Source: Trebouxia sp. TZW2008
Taxonomy: Eukaryota > Chlorophyta > Trebouxiophyceae > Trebouxiales > Trebouxiaceae
NCBI GenBank assembly: GCA_002118135.1
Contig: BDIU01000075.1
Span: 235,323-299,322, forward strand
Length of the DNA: 64,000 nt
Direction of reading: 5' to 3'
A program made the position numbers and the translations under genes. The notes beneath the pieces are model-generated. The model was not told the DNA's origin, searched no databases, and worked only from the letters and a program-made list of their open reading frames with translations. Below are positions 1 to 13,700 of this stretch, in pieces. Positions within the stretch are counted from its first letter, which is position 1. Each line of letters begins with the position of its first letter.

Positions 1-3000
1 GCCAATGAGCTGCCAGCTCTTCTACAGACTGAGGAGAGACATATGCGTCGTCTGTGGCACCAACCAGCACTGCAGCCTTTGTACACCTCGGCCTGCATAA
101 TTAAGAAGCTAGCTCAGCACAGAACATTGCAGTACACTGCAGAACACCAGTGTGCTGCTCAAAGCTGGCAGTCTGTCTGCATTGGGCCTGCATTTGTACA
201 AGGTTGCCAAACAAGATGTGCAGAAAAGGGCCCTAGCTGCAACAGCCTTTGACTACAGCGATTGTATTGCAGCTTCTTCCAGAAGATAACACAGACGCTA
301 CTCTTTTGGAAAGGTTTATAAGTGTTGCAGACAGCTCAGAACCTTGCTAGTGACAGCAGTGACCTGAGTTGCAAAACAGGCTGCCATGTCAGAAACAAGG
401 TGACAAGAGACCAGCTGGCTTACGCATGGAAACGGGTGACGTCTGTGTAGGTCTCCAGCACTTGGTGCAGGCGCAGGCAGGCTTGGTCTTCAGCAAGGCC
501 CCGCCGCAAGCGCCACAGCTCCCCCAGCTCATGCTCAGCTGCATCGATGCCTGCATGACTCAAAGCACAATTTTGAGAAGAGTGAAGCCCTTGAGAATTG
601 GGCTGTCATGTCTGTTGTGTCCTCTTTGCTGCAGGTGCCACAGCTCCCCTAGCTCATGCTCAGCTGCATCAATGCCTGCGTGAACCAAAGTATGGACATA
701 AGGAAGAAGATGCATCAATGATCGCATGACTCTTAGAATGGACAAGCACAAGTCAACAAGCGGAGGGTCAGGCTATGAGTTCTATTGTGTCCCCAACGTA
801 GCCACCACAGCTCCCTTAGCTGCATCAATAATGCCTGCAGGAGAAACAGCATGGATTTGAAGCTAGGCACTAACTTTGAACTCCGAGGGTTCAGTCTGTT
901 GGGGCCTCAGAGAAGTTTGTGGGCACTGTGTCAGCTTTGCCGGAGGTACATGCTGATATGGCACAAGATTTACATTGGGTCCAACGTCACCTTCTCACAC
1001 AACATTCAAGTCAAAACAGAATCTCCTGATGCGCGTGTCAAGCATGTTGCAGCTGCCAGCATCAGCTGTGACAAGGTATGATGGCAAGTTGAATTGCCAC
1101 TGCATGTTGATACAGCCGAGGTACTAGTCTACATAGGCAGTTGTATGTTTTTTTGTTTGAAGGTGCAACAGTACTTGCTCACTGTATTGTGTTTGAACGC
1201 TGTACTTACAAAAGGTGTGTCATGCTGACTGATTGCATCGACCTGATTTGACATGAGTTTTCTGACACTGTCCAACAGCTTTAACATGCACATCAGTATG
1301 CATGAACAAGCTGTTGCAGGGTGTGATACCTGAATTGGCTTGGTCACTGCCAGAGCTGGCGTCAGTATGTTGCTGCTGCCTTTCAGAGCTGTCCTGAACC
1401 CTTGCCTCAGCTTTCTGAGCTATCCTGTCAGTGAATGCTGCATTGGTTGGATGCCTGGTGGACTGTGCCTGGTCGCTTGCTCTCTTGAGCGTGGACAGGA
1501 TGCGCGCCGTCTCTATCAAGCCGTCAGTTGACCTTGCAGACCTCAGTAAAGTGGCCTCGATCTCCTGCAGGACAGGCGCCTTGCTTGTCTCATCATTTAT
1601 CCCTTGCCATGTTGAGGCTTGACGCAACTGCACTAAGTGTCTGTGCTGGAGCATTCAAATCCATAGTTGTTGCCATGCTGATTGATTTGAAAGCATGATC
1701 AAGTCGAGTTTCAGTATGCAGGATGCTGACGTCAACCATTAGCTCAGTTGCAGACATTGCCTGTCATGTGATCAGGTAGAAGATGCTCACAGTCATTAGA
1801 ACTGTAGCTTGTATGCATAACAACCATGTCACAAAGCTGAGTGAGGGCTGACATACAAGAGCGCTGACGGTCACCGAGCCAAGTGCTACCTTCTGATTTT
1901 CATCCACCACTGCAGCCAGAGGTGCCCAAGATGTAGCAGATCTCAGGGCACCATGGCAGAACGCCCCAGAGGCAGATCGGGGGGCCAACAGAGGGGTGCA
2001 GGCCACATTTCCAGGGTAAAGAGATGCCACCATGCTGGCATGCACACCACCCATACTGAACCCGCACATGCCTATAGAGCACCACTCAGGCTTACAGGCC
2101 TGTTGCCTGAAACGATGGTTCGCATCTGTGCAAAGCAGACAGTGCAGACAGTACAGTGCAGACTTGCTACCATGCTAGCATGCACAGCACCCATGCTGAA
2201 CGTGCACATGCGTACAAAGCATGAGTCAGGCTTGCAAAGCCATGGTTTGGCTCTGTCACCACAAAAGTCACAATGTATCGCAAGCGCTAGTTGCAGTATC
2301 CACAACACACAGCATATGGCGCTATTCCATCACAAAGGCGGCGGTCAGTTGATGTGCCCATGTCCACAGCAATCTGTGAGAGATAACACGTGGACAGATG
2401 TACAGGACACTTCCAGATGGAAATCGGATTACGCAGGCTTGCTCACGTGAAAGTACATTGCCCCAGGTCGCTGACTTAGTTGCGCAAACCCATGACGGCC
2501 TGCCCAGTCCAGTAGGCACAAGATTTTTCAATGGTGGCAGTTCTGTTCAGAGACAATCTGGTGTCAGGGGTGTGATTTGACAACGACTGCACTCATCATA
2601 TCAACATCACTCAAGATGCACCAACTTCTCAGGGACATTGGTGCTGACCTAATTGCGCAAAGCCATGACGGCCTGCCCAGTCCAACAGGCACAGGCTCTC
2701 CTCAATGGTGGCTCGCCCTAGCGTAAGCAGGTCACTCACTCTCAGCAGCTGAGATGCAAACTGGTAGTGGGGCTTGCGAGCGCCATAAAACGGGCTTTCC
2801 AACACCATTGTGGCAATACCCTACACAGGACATGAGACCTTGAGCGCAACTGGACTTTGAAACAGCAAGTGGCAGTACACTGCTTTTGGGGATTGTTGTG
2901 TTGACCTTTGACAGAGTCAGAGGCAAGCTGGTCAAGATGCAATGCAGCATCTTCTCAGGTCTGTGTTTGGCAAAAACGGCACAAGGCAGTAAGCTGCACG

Positions 3001-4197
3001 CTGCTGAAGCATGATAGCGTCCTTGCGTTTTCACAGCATAAGTGAAGTATTGCTGACCTGTTGCAACAGAGGGCCTCCCAAATTCATGCGCCTGCTCCAA
3101 GTGTGGTCGCCGGTGCCTGCCAGGTGCAGCACGCACGCTTTGCGCTGCTTGGGGTCCCTGGGCTGCAGCAGACGTGCGTGTGCAAGCCGGCTCTCTGGCG
3201 GCAGGGCATCATATACACGGCCATGACAAGGTGTCCTGCAGGTGTGGACGTAGAGTTGGGTCGGACCGCACTATGCTGCAAGTGTTTCTGAGCTTATGGT
3301 TTGTTGACCGCTTACCAACAAAACAAAACAACAGCAACAGCAGCAGGTCAACAGCGTGAGACGGGCATGTGCAAGACGCCCCTCTGATAGGAGGACAATG
3401 ATACACGCGACCGTGACAAGGTGTCCTGCGATGGTGGTCAGCATTCAGGTAAGGTAGGTCACAGTGAAATGGCATTAGTGCTGTAGCTTTCGACATGTTG
3501 GCCACTTCAACATGTTGGCCACTTCAACATGTTGGCCAAAAGTGAAGAGCAGCACATGAACAGTGTGAGACAGGCAAGTTGGCTCTTTGCAGGCAGAGCA
3601 TCATTCATGCAATCATGAAGGAAGGTGTCCTGCAGCAGGGATGAGCTTATGGCCTTGATGGGCTGACAGTACTGTGATGACTCGATGTGATTGTTGTCAT
3701 GTTGTACAAGTGCAGGCAGAACATGGTCATCATGGCATGCTGCTGATTCCGCCTCTAGTCCAGGGGAGCGTGCTAGGGGCATGCCCTGAAGCTGTTGCAC
3801 TCGCACATGCAGCTTGCTGCCTGATGCTGCATTCACACCTGAAAGAGACTTCTAGCGTCTCACATTCAACACCCCAGTTCTTGCCTTGATACCTTGTATT
3901 CCAGTTGAGCTGCAGTGCAAACACCGCTTGTGAAGCTTTTCTGACAGTTGAAAGGTTCAAGCCTTAAAGCGTTTCAGGTACCGTCTGGTCAAAATGTGGA
4001 GGCGGCCAGGTGCGGAAAAGCTTTGCGTCTTCTTCGAAGTTGACTACCCCAAGGTCGCCCCAGCCCTTTTTAAAGAAGCCAGGACTCAGTCGAAGTTGGT
4101 GCACCAGGGAAGCATACACCAGGTCGAGCTTGCGTCCGGCTAGAAGGGCAATCTGGTCAATGAGCTGCAGCTGCTGGCCCGAGAAGAGTTGAACCAT
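1..4197 (-). CDS. ABHD18: ABHD18-type alpha/beta hydrolase (3' end off the window)
   Basis: Exons I join: 3982-4197 (ATG at 4197), 3839-3909, 3058-3235, 2649-2820, 1890-2071, 1330-1627, 424-550 and 1-92. All seven introns are GT-AG and every phase agrees. The product follows the ABHD18/plant hydrolase family from end to end: KLDLVYASL near the N-terminus, HLAGTGDHTW, LESPFYGARKP, SDLLTLGRATIEE, the nucleophile elbow CGFSMGGVHASM reached across the exon 4/5 splice, DVTRFHAPRC, and VLVGATDDAYVSP with the presumed catalytic acid. The expected histidine segment lies beyond base 1. Exon 6 adds about 100 polar residues where the plant proteins I recall have a much shorter linker. Mammalian ABHD18 has been linked to cardiolipin deacylation; a similar role here is inference. 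Four exons carry decayed junction copies in the flanking introns. The gene lies head-to-head with the codanin gene. Confidence 0.9.
621..834 (-). repeat. Two decayed acceptor-side copies of ABHD18 exon 7
   Basis: On the minus strand, copies at about 621-699 and 783-834 repeat the intron end and first codons of the real exon 7 (424-550; IDAAEHELGELW). The first copy keeps IDAAEHELGELWH before diverging; the second has an extra ATT and a deletion. Both lie upstream of the real exon in the sense of transcription. Confidence 0.75.
2130..2545 (-). repeat. Decayed donor-side copy of ABHD18 exon 4 and acceptor-side copy of exon 5
   Basis: About 2460-2545 repeats the end of exon 4 (ATIEES...), but a shifted frame and a stop break it. 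About 2130-2222 repeats the start of exon 5 (CTFSMGAVHASMVASLHC against CGFSMGGVHASMVASLYP). In transcript order the arrangement is exon 4, exon 4 copy, exon 5 copy, exon 5, so both copies sit inside intron 4. Confidence 0.8.
3360..3629 (-). repeat. Two decayed acceptor-side copies of ABHD18 exon 3
   Basis: Copies at about 3360-3425 and 3560-3629 repeat the acceptor and first codons of exon 3 (RTPCHGRVYDALPPESRL at the top of 3058-3235). The nearer copy reads RTPCHGRVYHCPP and then loses frame; the farther one reads RTPSFMIA and then a stop. Both lie upstream of the real exon in intron 2. Confidence 0.8.
3493..3538. repeat. 17-bp tandem repeat
   Basis: The unit acatgttggccacttca occurs about 2.6 times in ABHD18 intron 2, between the two exon 3 copies. 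Confidence 0.8.
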
Positions 4198-4706
4198 TGC
4201 ATGCTGTAGGGCTCACGCTGACGCTGTCGTCGCAAGCAAGCAACACCTCATACGTCGATCACGCGCAGGCTCCCCGACACTCTTGTGACAGGGCAAGGCC
4301 GGAGACGCTTCTATTCGACAGCATGGGTCAAGTATGATCACCGAGGACACGCTTCGCGCCGTGACGCAGGTGATGGCCGGGGCTTACTTGCAAGATCCGT
4401 TCATGTTCTCATCCTGGTCAGCATCTCGCTTTCTCACATGGCATCTTCCACACGGGCTTACTGATCGGCAAGTCTTGGCACGGCATGTCGTTTGCTGCGA
4501 TCGGGTGAGCGGACGACAACCGCTTCATTGTACCCGATGAATGGCGTGCATTGCTTGCAACCTGCTGCAGCGTGCAGGCGTTGTATGTCATACGTTATGC
4601 CGCAAACACAGTTGCAGCAAGCTGTGATCACTGCATGCTGCTCACTTGAGCGCGGTCTGGCGTAAGTCGCTGCGCGATTGCATCTGGGCAACAATCCTCA
4701 GCCTTT
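4198..4706. promoter_or_regulatory. Shared 5' region of the divergent ABHD18 and codanin genes
   Basis: This 509-bp gap separates the ABHD18 ATG (4197, minus) from the codanin ATG (4707, plus). It is clearly richer in CG dinucleotides than the adjacent introns and holds no junction copies. An ATG at 4334 opens a 12-codon stretch before a GTGATG donor-like site; it could be an alternative or upstream start, but its phase does not fit the next codanin exon. A bidirectional promoter is inferred from position and composition only; no core element was identified. Confidence 0.4.
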
Positions 4707-7700
4707 ATGGCAGAGTATCTGCACAGGGTGCTGGCTGGCGACATCGAGCTGGACTCGGTCAAAGACTGGATTGTAGGAAGCAGCGGTCTGCCGCCGACAC
4801 CCTTGGGTTCAGGGTCTCCAAGGAGTCCCCCTACTAGCAGCAACGCGTTGGTCATCACGGCTGAGCAGCTGCGAGCTGAGACCCTGAACTACGTCAAAGA
4901 ACAGGCGGACCTACTGTTCCTTGCCTCTGACAAGCGTGTTGCTGAAGCAAATGCTGCTGCTCAAGCTGACAAGGGGAGAAGCAGCTCCAAGCCAGCGTGG
5001 CCGGCAGGTCACGCTCGCTCACAAGCGCCTGGCCTGGTCACTGAGAACAGCTTCCCAGCCCTTGCAGTCGCCTCCGGCAAGGTATCGCATGCTGCCCTGA
5101 ATTTGAATTCAAAGTAGCCCGGCATGGCCAGAGGCACCCAAAACATTGCAAAAGCAGCAAGCACTCCATCTGTCTGGCTGTTGGTGTGCACTGAGACTGC
5201 ACACTGTGATTGTGAACCTGCAATAACCAAGGTTGCTGATGTTACCCATGCCCAAATGCCGTTGCCTGTAGCCTGTATTGCTCGTGCAGAAAGATGCTTT
5301 GGACAGAAGACTCAGCCTTCAACCACCACAAGCAGCACACACTTCTTCTTCCTCACCTGCTCCTCAGAAGCAGAATCAGCGAGGCCGCAAGATAGCACCC
5401 ACCAGGATACAGAGTGCAGCTGAGCCAATACTCCGAAACCAACTCCCGTTTGGCACTGTGTCAACTGGCCAGTTGCCTGAGGAAGAAGCTGCTGGCTTGG
5501 CAGTAGAAGCAAGCGCTAGAGACCTATTCTGCCCTGAGCAAGCATCAGGTACAGTCCTCATGACATGTTGATTGCTGCTTTGGCCTGATGAGCAGACAGC
5601 AGCAGTTTGTAGCTCCAGTGTTTCGTGGAATGGCTCTGGCAGACCATCACAAACATGCATGCTGCCACAGATATGGCCCTCAGTGTACAGTCATGATAGC
5701 AACGGCTGTTGCAGCTTGCATTCCAAGACATGACATCTGTGTGGCTGCCTGTACAAGGAGTCCTGATCACCTCTGACATCACTGAGATTACTGAGAAATT
5801 TGTTATCTGTTCTGAAGCAGTGGCCACACTCAAACTTGATGCTTATCCACATCTATGGGCCATGAGACACTAGCCACTCAATTGCTGTGCTTTGCAGATC
5901 ATCTGCAAGGACAGCTTGGACCTGTGGTGTCGAGTACCCCTCAAGCTGCAGCTCAAACGCCAAGCCCAGCACACTCAGCATGGAGCCGTCCCCTGACGCC
6001 TTCCTCAACAGGCAGCACAGCATCACAAGCACAGTCAAGACAGGCTGACGCTAACAGGGCAGTCAAGTGGCCCCAGCAGACACTGTCCCCTTCTGGCAGC
6101 ATGAACTCTCAGGCTCACTTGAAACAGACCGATGCTAATAGGGCAATGAAACAGCCCCAGCAGACACTTTCGCCTGCGCTCAGCACACACTCAGCCCCTG
6201 CTACTGTGACACCCTGTAAGGCCTCTGGTAAGACCAAGCGCATCTCGCCAAGCCCCTTGGGAGAGGCCCCAGTGTCAGGTGCAGTGAATGGTGTGCGCTC
6301 AGGTCAGGCTTCTGCCTGGCAGAACTTGCATCACCAGCAGTCACACCATCAGCAGTCACATCATCAACGGTCACAACCTCAGCAGTCACATCATCAGCAG
6401 TCACATCCCCAGCAGTTGCTACCTGCCAACAGCCCCTCTCATGGGGTCCCGCTGAAAGCATCAGGGGGCAACATCAGGGCCAATGCTGACGGCCCACAGC
6501 TCAAAAAGGCCCTCAGCAGTGGCACTGGCAAACTTGCTCCAGGGTCTGGTCAGAAGGCTGCCTCCAGGCATCACAACTCCTTTGACTCGCCCCTTGGTAG
6601 TGCATGGGGCCGCCCAACTGCATCTGCAAACAGTGCATCGGCAAGTTCTGCCCCAGACAGATCAGCATGGTCCAGCCCAACCCTGCACAGTCACCAGAGC
6701 AGGTTACAACATGCTGCTTCCTACCCACAGCAGGACTCAGGTTCAAGTCCTGCTCATGGTCAAAACAGCAGGTTGCAACACTCAGTCTCTTGTGCGCAGC
6801 AGCTGAGCTCTCCAGACAGCACTGCCACATCAGCCTTCACCCCAGCTTGGAAGGGCAGGGCTCCCCTCAGGAGCCCCCACACGCCTTCCTCTGCAGCGCA
6901 GGATCCCTTTGCTACCCCTCAGAGACCCACCCAGACCATGTCTGGGACCCCACCAGAATCACAGACCAGGTCAGAGTGCGGCAGTACGGGCACTGATTAC
7001 GCTACACCTTGCTCTACCTTGCATCCGTGGCAGGACGCTTCAGCAGAGCGGGAACATATGTCTCCTGACAATGCTTTTGGCACGCCTCAGGCGCAACACC
7101 TCAGCAGCCGCTTTGCATCTGAAGCAAGCTCTGCATCAGGTGCCTCACCATCACCATCACTGGGCTCTACTTCAAGAACTCCCTGCAGCGCCTGGCAACA
7201 GCTAGCCTCAACTACAGATGCGCAATCTGAAGCCTCTTTGATGCTAGAGGCAAAAGCCAACAAGGTTTTGACTCATAGGCTTCAACAGGCATTGCCATCA
7301 GCTCATGCTGCACAAAGCCCCCCCAGCGCTCTGCATCAGCCAGCAACAGCAGAAGCTGGGCTTGTAAGCACAGGGTTTGCATTGCAGCAAGGAGGGTCTG
7401 ATCATCTGGCAGCGTCTTGTGACCCATTGGCAGCTGAGCATCCGCAGCAGCTGCAGCAAGCCGCACACATATGTACAGATCCCACTTTGTCTGACAAGGC
7501 ACAGCGCCTGGCAAATCTTCACGCTCACATCATCACAGGTATGAGTGTGTGTCTGCTCAGAAGCAATGCACATGATCCAGAGCAGGAATGCCAGATTTTG
7601 AATCAAATGCGATTAATTTTTCTGTGTTTGCCTGCCCGCCTGGTCCTACATGAATGTTGCTTTGCTGTAGAGCAGATGACCAGACATATCTCTTGACTAC

Positions 7701-10700
7701 TGTATGCATGCTGTGCCTGCCTGCGTCCGGTCTGTACATTGGGCTGAATCTGTCTGTTTGCATGTGATCCAGCACCTGCCCTGTCTGAGCATGCTCAGAT
7801 CTTGTGTGCCGTGGCTCTTCAGACCAACCTGCTGAACTGTCCCATAATTGCTCCACCATGCCCATCGCACGTTCACAATTCTTGCAAACTGCATAACAGT
7901 CTCAGCACCTCTCATGAAGTGTACCAAGCTTTCACCCTGCTGTGCGGTTGTGCTGAGCGTGTCTCTAGCAGCTGAGCTGAACTTGTGGCTGCACCTCATT
8001 GCTCTGCCATAGCCCTCTCAAACGCTGCACAGCTTCACGCACAATGCATGAGAGTTTGCATGAACACCATCCATGAGGCTCCTTAGACTGACTCTTTGTT
8101 TACTGCAGTTGTACCTAGTGTGTCCCTGGCTGCTGAATTAGACCTGCTGCTGCACCTTATTGCTCTGCCTCCCAGCCTGGTGTTGACACCCTCCTCAGAG
8201 ACGGACCTGCAGTTAATGTTCTCATCTGGGCCAGTGGCTGCACTGTATGCTAGTCAGGTGCTTGTTTTGTCAGGTGAGCCAATCTTTCAGCAACAAGGAG
8301 AACTTGGCCTTCACCAGCATGTCAATTTTGCATTGTATGCAGCTTAATTCTGCTTGAAGGTGCTCTTAACATAAACTCCTGTCCTGCTTCCGTGGCTTAC
8401 CTTGCTTTAGAAACAATACAGTCTCACATCAAAGCATACAGCCCGCAAGGGCACTGACATTGCGCGCTCTGTTCAGGAAGGCTGATTCCTAGCTTGAGCA
8501 AGCACATGCTGGAGAGCATTGCTGAAGTGCCAACCTTGAAGCAGCACGCCCCGGCACTCATGGCAGATGCACAGCATCAGCTGGAGGTATGCCTTTGCCA
8601 TCAGGCTCATATCTTGTTTGCAATGTTTGCAAGTGGCAGCAGCATCTTCTTAGGACACATGCGCTTAAGATTGGCAAAAGCAGTGTATCGTTGTAACCTT
8701 GAGTGCAAATCGTGGGGCCTTGATTTTTCGGCAACAAGGCCAAAGGGAAAAGGCTAAAAATGGCGTGTATGCAGATTGCGGTCGTGTATTCGCCATGCAC
8801 ATGCAATGGCTCCATCACACACCTTACAGTATCAAAGGTCTACACGCGCAGCCAACTTGTGTCAGATGTCTTTTTGCTTGCAGATGTTGAATGCAATGGC
8901 ACTGCCACATGACGTCAGGCTGACTGGAGGCAGCAGTGGCAGGCATTTGTTTGGTGCTGGCGCATTCACTCAGGATGGGCAACCGCAGCGCACACAGGTG
9001 GGCTGCAGCTCTGGTGACATCTTGGCATGCACAGTGCTGTATGTTCTGCTTTGCATGGGAGAACCTTCATGTCCGACGGTTTGTCATTTGAGCTGCATCA
9101 GTTGCTGGGTATGTGTTGCGGCTCACGTTGGTGTGTACAGTGTAGCACAAACACCCTCTGTAGGGTAAGTTGAGGCAGGCAGGTTTAATGCCCATGAGTT
9201 CCTCAGCAAGTCCTGGTGCTGCTGGGTTGCCTTCTTCTGCTTGTATCTGCTTTCTGCTGGCTGTTGGGCTGCATAGTTTCCCTGGAAGCAAAAGGTCAAG
9301 CAGTTATGCAGCAAACTTGCTGAAAGGTGCCATTGACCAACACGAGCAAAGTCTTGGCTTGTTGTTTTCAAACTGCACTTGTGAATGCATCACCGAGCTG
9401 CAGCATCATTTCAAGAGCATTTGGGGCATGCAGCTGAATTCCACATGAGGCGTGCCTAATCAGTATACTTGCATAAGTGCTCACAAGCCTGCCCAAACTA
9501 ACGCAAGGTAGTCCCAGACAACAGGCCAGCACTGACAATGTCAGCAGCCATGCAAAGCCACTGTCAGCCGTGTACTGAGACCAGAAAAAGTGCCCGGTTG
9601 TCTATCAAGCAAGGCAAGCATCTGTGCAGGAAGCTTCTCATGAGCTGCACATTCAAAAAAAAGCTTGCTGTCATCAGAGCGCGTGTGTCACAAACTGCAG
9701 CGTAAATGCGATTCAGCTCAGCTTAGCAAGCATAAGCATTTTAATTTGGGTGTAGGAGGACCAGCGCAGAGTGAGCAACATGAATGACTGCCGAGATGGA
9801 TGGGCCAAGCTGATGCGGGCCGCTGCCGACCAGCAAACGCAGCCCTTCAAGGGCTCTTCTGTCAGACAGGGCCTTTCGCAAAGCCCTGCACAAGGTACAC
9901 TGGACTGGCTGAAGTTTAGAGCATGAATTTATGAATGGAACAAATGGAAAGGGCCCTGCTGCAGTACAGATTGCTTGTGCTGGTCAGATCCTCTGTTGTC
10001 AAGCGATTGCAGAGTCGACAACACAGGTGTGCAATCCTGCAAACATTGTCATGCGTGATGACAGCTGCACTTGCTGCTTTTGCCTTGACATGCAGAATCC
10101 CATATGGCCATAATAATGATTGTAAAGCCATCAATCACATTGTGCGGCAAAGGACACAACAGCAGCTAGACCCCCCAGCATGCAGATGCCAATGTAGCTG
10201 TGCTGATGCATGCTCAGCAGCTTGCACAAACAACACAGTCCCTCCATGTCCTCCATGTCCAATTTAAATGATTCAGGTTAGCACATGACCGAACTGGTTG
10301 GAGACAGTTGATTGCTTCTGTACGTACCTAGATGGGGCTGCTAAGCCGGCCTAGCCCACGTTTACAATGAATGAGTGAATGAATGAACAGGGACTCAGGA
10401 GCTTGACTTGCTTTGTATGCAGATGCCAATTGAGTTGTTTTGCTCTTCCAGCGATTTGTATAGCTTTTGGAACAACTGGCAGCTGTATACAAGCAGCATG
10501 CATAAGCGTCCACGCTCGGAAGCTTTGTCTTGCATGCAGATGCCAATGTGGCTGTGCTGATGCACATGCAGCAGCATGCAAGAAGATCATTGCGAGGCCT
10601 GCGCCTGGACAACTACGCCACCTTTGCTGAGCTGTTCATCACAGCCCTTCTTCAAGCTGCTGCCACTGGCGAGACCTTGCTAGATGATGACAGCCCCTCT

Positions 10701-13700
10701 ACTCAGAAGCTGCAGAAGCTGGCTGACAAGGACACTTCCAAGTTCTACAGGCTGAATCAGCGCATGCAGGTATGCAGCTGTCCTTCGGTATGCCTTGCTC
10801 ACTGCCACAAGTGCCCACATAAATGCCACAAGATACCACGGCATTCCAAGCTGCTGCCTTTGGCATGTTGCTCTTGCATGATGCCAGTTGTCTACTTGTA
10901 AGCTGCAAACGCTGGCTGACAAGGACGCCTCCAAGTTCTACAGGCTGAAGCAGCAAATGCGGGTATGTTTACTGTCCTTTCATGGATACAAACTGCTGCC
11001 ACAAGGGGTGAAAAGCCAAGCAGCGGCTACAGCTATGCTACAACATGTACAATATGCAAAAGCAGCCTCAAAACATGACTACATGACAAGGCTATTTCCA
11101 CTTCCAAGATTTGATGGCTCATTCCATACATGCATTACAGATTCATGATTGAGGGTGTGCAATCTATTGTTGCAGGGGCAGGCAGCAGGACACCGGCCCT
11201 CTCACCAGGGCAGATACGCCACCAACTCAGGAGGGGTCAGATCTGGTGGTAACAGCCCCTTTGCCTCGCCAGGAGTCGCAAGCCAGCCAAGCCACTCTGA
11301 GCCACTGCACTTTGGTTTCCAGTCGAGATCAAGCGGCAGCCTGACAGCGCAACAAAGCAGTGTCACAGATGCGGATTTGGCTGATGTCGCTGTGGCGCTG
11401 CAGTTTCCCCAGGCTCAGCGTCTGTTTGTCATGTTTGTCCAGGCTGCTGACAGCCACAAACTGAACTCCAGCCTTGTCAGGTCAGCTCTTGAACTTTCAC
11501 TTGTGTGGCACAAGTCAAGCATGGGCAGAGCGTACTGGAAAACATGAGTAAAGCAAATAGGCCAACATGCGATTAGCTCCTAAAACAACACAGAAATGTT
11601 CTGGAAAGATTGTTTACGCTTGCTATTGTTGCTATGCCTGTCATCTCAAGCAGTCCTGTGGCTGCCTGTATAGAGCTCACTCTGAATTTCTCTGACAAAC
11701 GTGCAGACACTAGCATTGTTGTCATTATGGCACTGCAGTCTGATTGATCAAAATCCTGCATGAAAGCCCTTGACCATTGCTTGCAGGTGTATGCGGGCTC
11801 GCCTGCAGCAGATGCACCAGTCAGCCTTGACTGACAGCGCCACCTCTGACAGACTCAGAAGCGAGAGGCTTGTATCACAGTGCTGCATTGCTTCCTTCCT
11901 CAGCCTCCTCACCTTCACAGGCAGCTGCGGCATTAGTCAGCCTCATGACTCATCCAGCAACAGTCACGTCTGCCCAATCCCTGAGTTACACATAGCGCTG
12001 CAAGCAGCTCTGCACAGCAATATTGTTGAGTGGGTTGTGCCCTGGATTGTGCAATACCTCCGGTTCCTGAGTCATGATGTTGACTCTCAGCACTCAAGCC
12101 AGGTTCAGCAGGTGTTGGGTTGCTTACGCAGCTTGCAGTCATGCGCAATTCTGTTGCCACAGTCAGCAGAATTTGGTCCTATGGCTCTGTGTCTGCGCAC
12201 TGTGCTTGATGAGCACTTGGAGCAGATGGCAGACGTGGAAGTGATGCCAGAGGTTATGCCAGATGCCGACTGGTTAGCAGCCCTTGACAGCTGGCAGGCT
12301 GCAGTCAAGCTGAGTCGGTCTGTGCTGGATGTGCGTTACATGCAACTCTGCTGCCCTCTTTTGGAGCATGCAAGACAAGCTGTCCAGGTAAACTGAGCGT
12401 GGTGTACTTGTTTCTAATCCAGTTGCGTTTGCTCATTTGCAAGCCCGGTCAGACATGAGTTCCTTGCAGGAGCAGAATGTCCATCAGCTGACTGATAAGG
12501 ACTGTTGCCAGCTATGTGATTTTGTTGTCGCAGTCTCTGTATTGCATCTCAATTGTCTTGCTGAAATCTGTGTGATGCAACAATGAAAATTTGCCTGCAC
12601 ATGCCTGCAGGCTGCTGCTTCAGCAGAGGGCAGTCAGTGGGAGGGCAACAGGGCAGCGCTAAAGGGAGTACGCAAGATCACCCCTTCACAGCCCCTAGGG
12701 GTCAGCCTCACCCCAAACTCAGAACTGCCCCCAGCCCTTGCAGCTGCTGTTGAAGGTGCTACAGGCAGTGACGCCCATCCTGTGAAGCTCAAGCTGCAGC
12801 ATGCCTTCTTGGAACAGTACAGCAGTAATGAGCACAAGGTAAAACTGATTGCTTTGCATTTGTACACACACTGGTAGCAATGCTCTTCCTGTGAAGCTCA
12901 AGCTGCAGCATGCCTTCTTGGAACAGTACAGCAGTGATGTGCACAAGGTCAGATTGGTTGTTGCTTTGTGTGTTTACATACTCATTCTGCAAAGCTCAAG
13001 TTTCTGAATGCCTCCTTAGAGCAGTATAGCAGTTCTGATCACAAGGCAAGGCCAGCTTTTGCTTTGTGTTTGTGCATTTAGTGATGTTGTTGCAGGCTTG
13101 TTTTTGCATTGCTGCATCTCCATGTGCGGCAGCAGCAGCAGTACAGCAGCAGCGCTTGCACGCGTGAGCAGTAATTGCGTTGAGCTCACCCATGAAGTGA
13201 CTCAACCTGGCTTGCTTATTGCATGTTGTCTGCAGGTTCGGTTGAAGGATGTTGTCACCTACATCACCAGCATCATTGCACAGAACGCAGTCAGCAGCAG
13301 CTTTGAGAGGTGTCTACCTGCGCTTGCCAAAACTGCAGCAGAGGACTTTTTCTCAAGGTGTCAGGACATTGTCAGACAATCATCTGGGTCAAATAGTGAA
13401 GATCAGCAGGACAGCAGTAGTGCACGTGCTGGGCTGTCAACCCATGCAAGACTGCAGATTGATAGCTGTGCTGATAGCTGCGTGGGCTCTGCCTGTTATA
13501 AGGTGTGCTTCTTGAGCGGTCCTGCTCTTGTTTGCGTGAAGCGTTATTGACAGCAAAAGGATGTGTGATATTTGATACGTTGCACCTCAGTCAAGCGTGT
13601 CTGGTTGCTGCAGCTTGATAAGCTAGCTTTGCACATGCCAACAGCAAGTTGCCAGCCAAGACTGCTGTGCTTTCCAGGCAAGAAAATTAGCAGATCTTGA

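Noticed and set aside
3209..3836. Minus ORFs that repeat the ABHD18 RTPCHGRVY segment, as extra exons
   Set aside because: Frames break within about 15 codons and the phase-consistent path uses only 3058-3235; listed instead as echoes.
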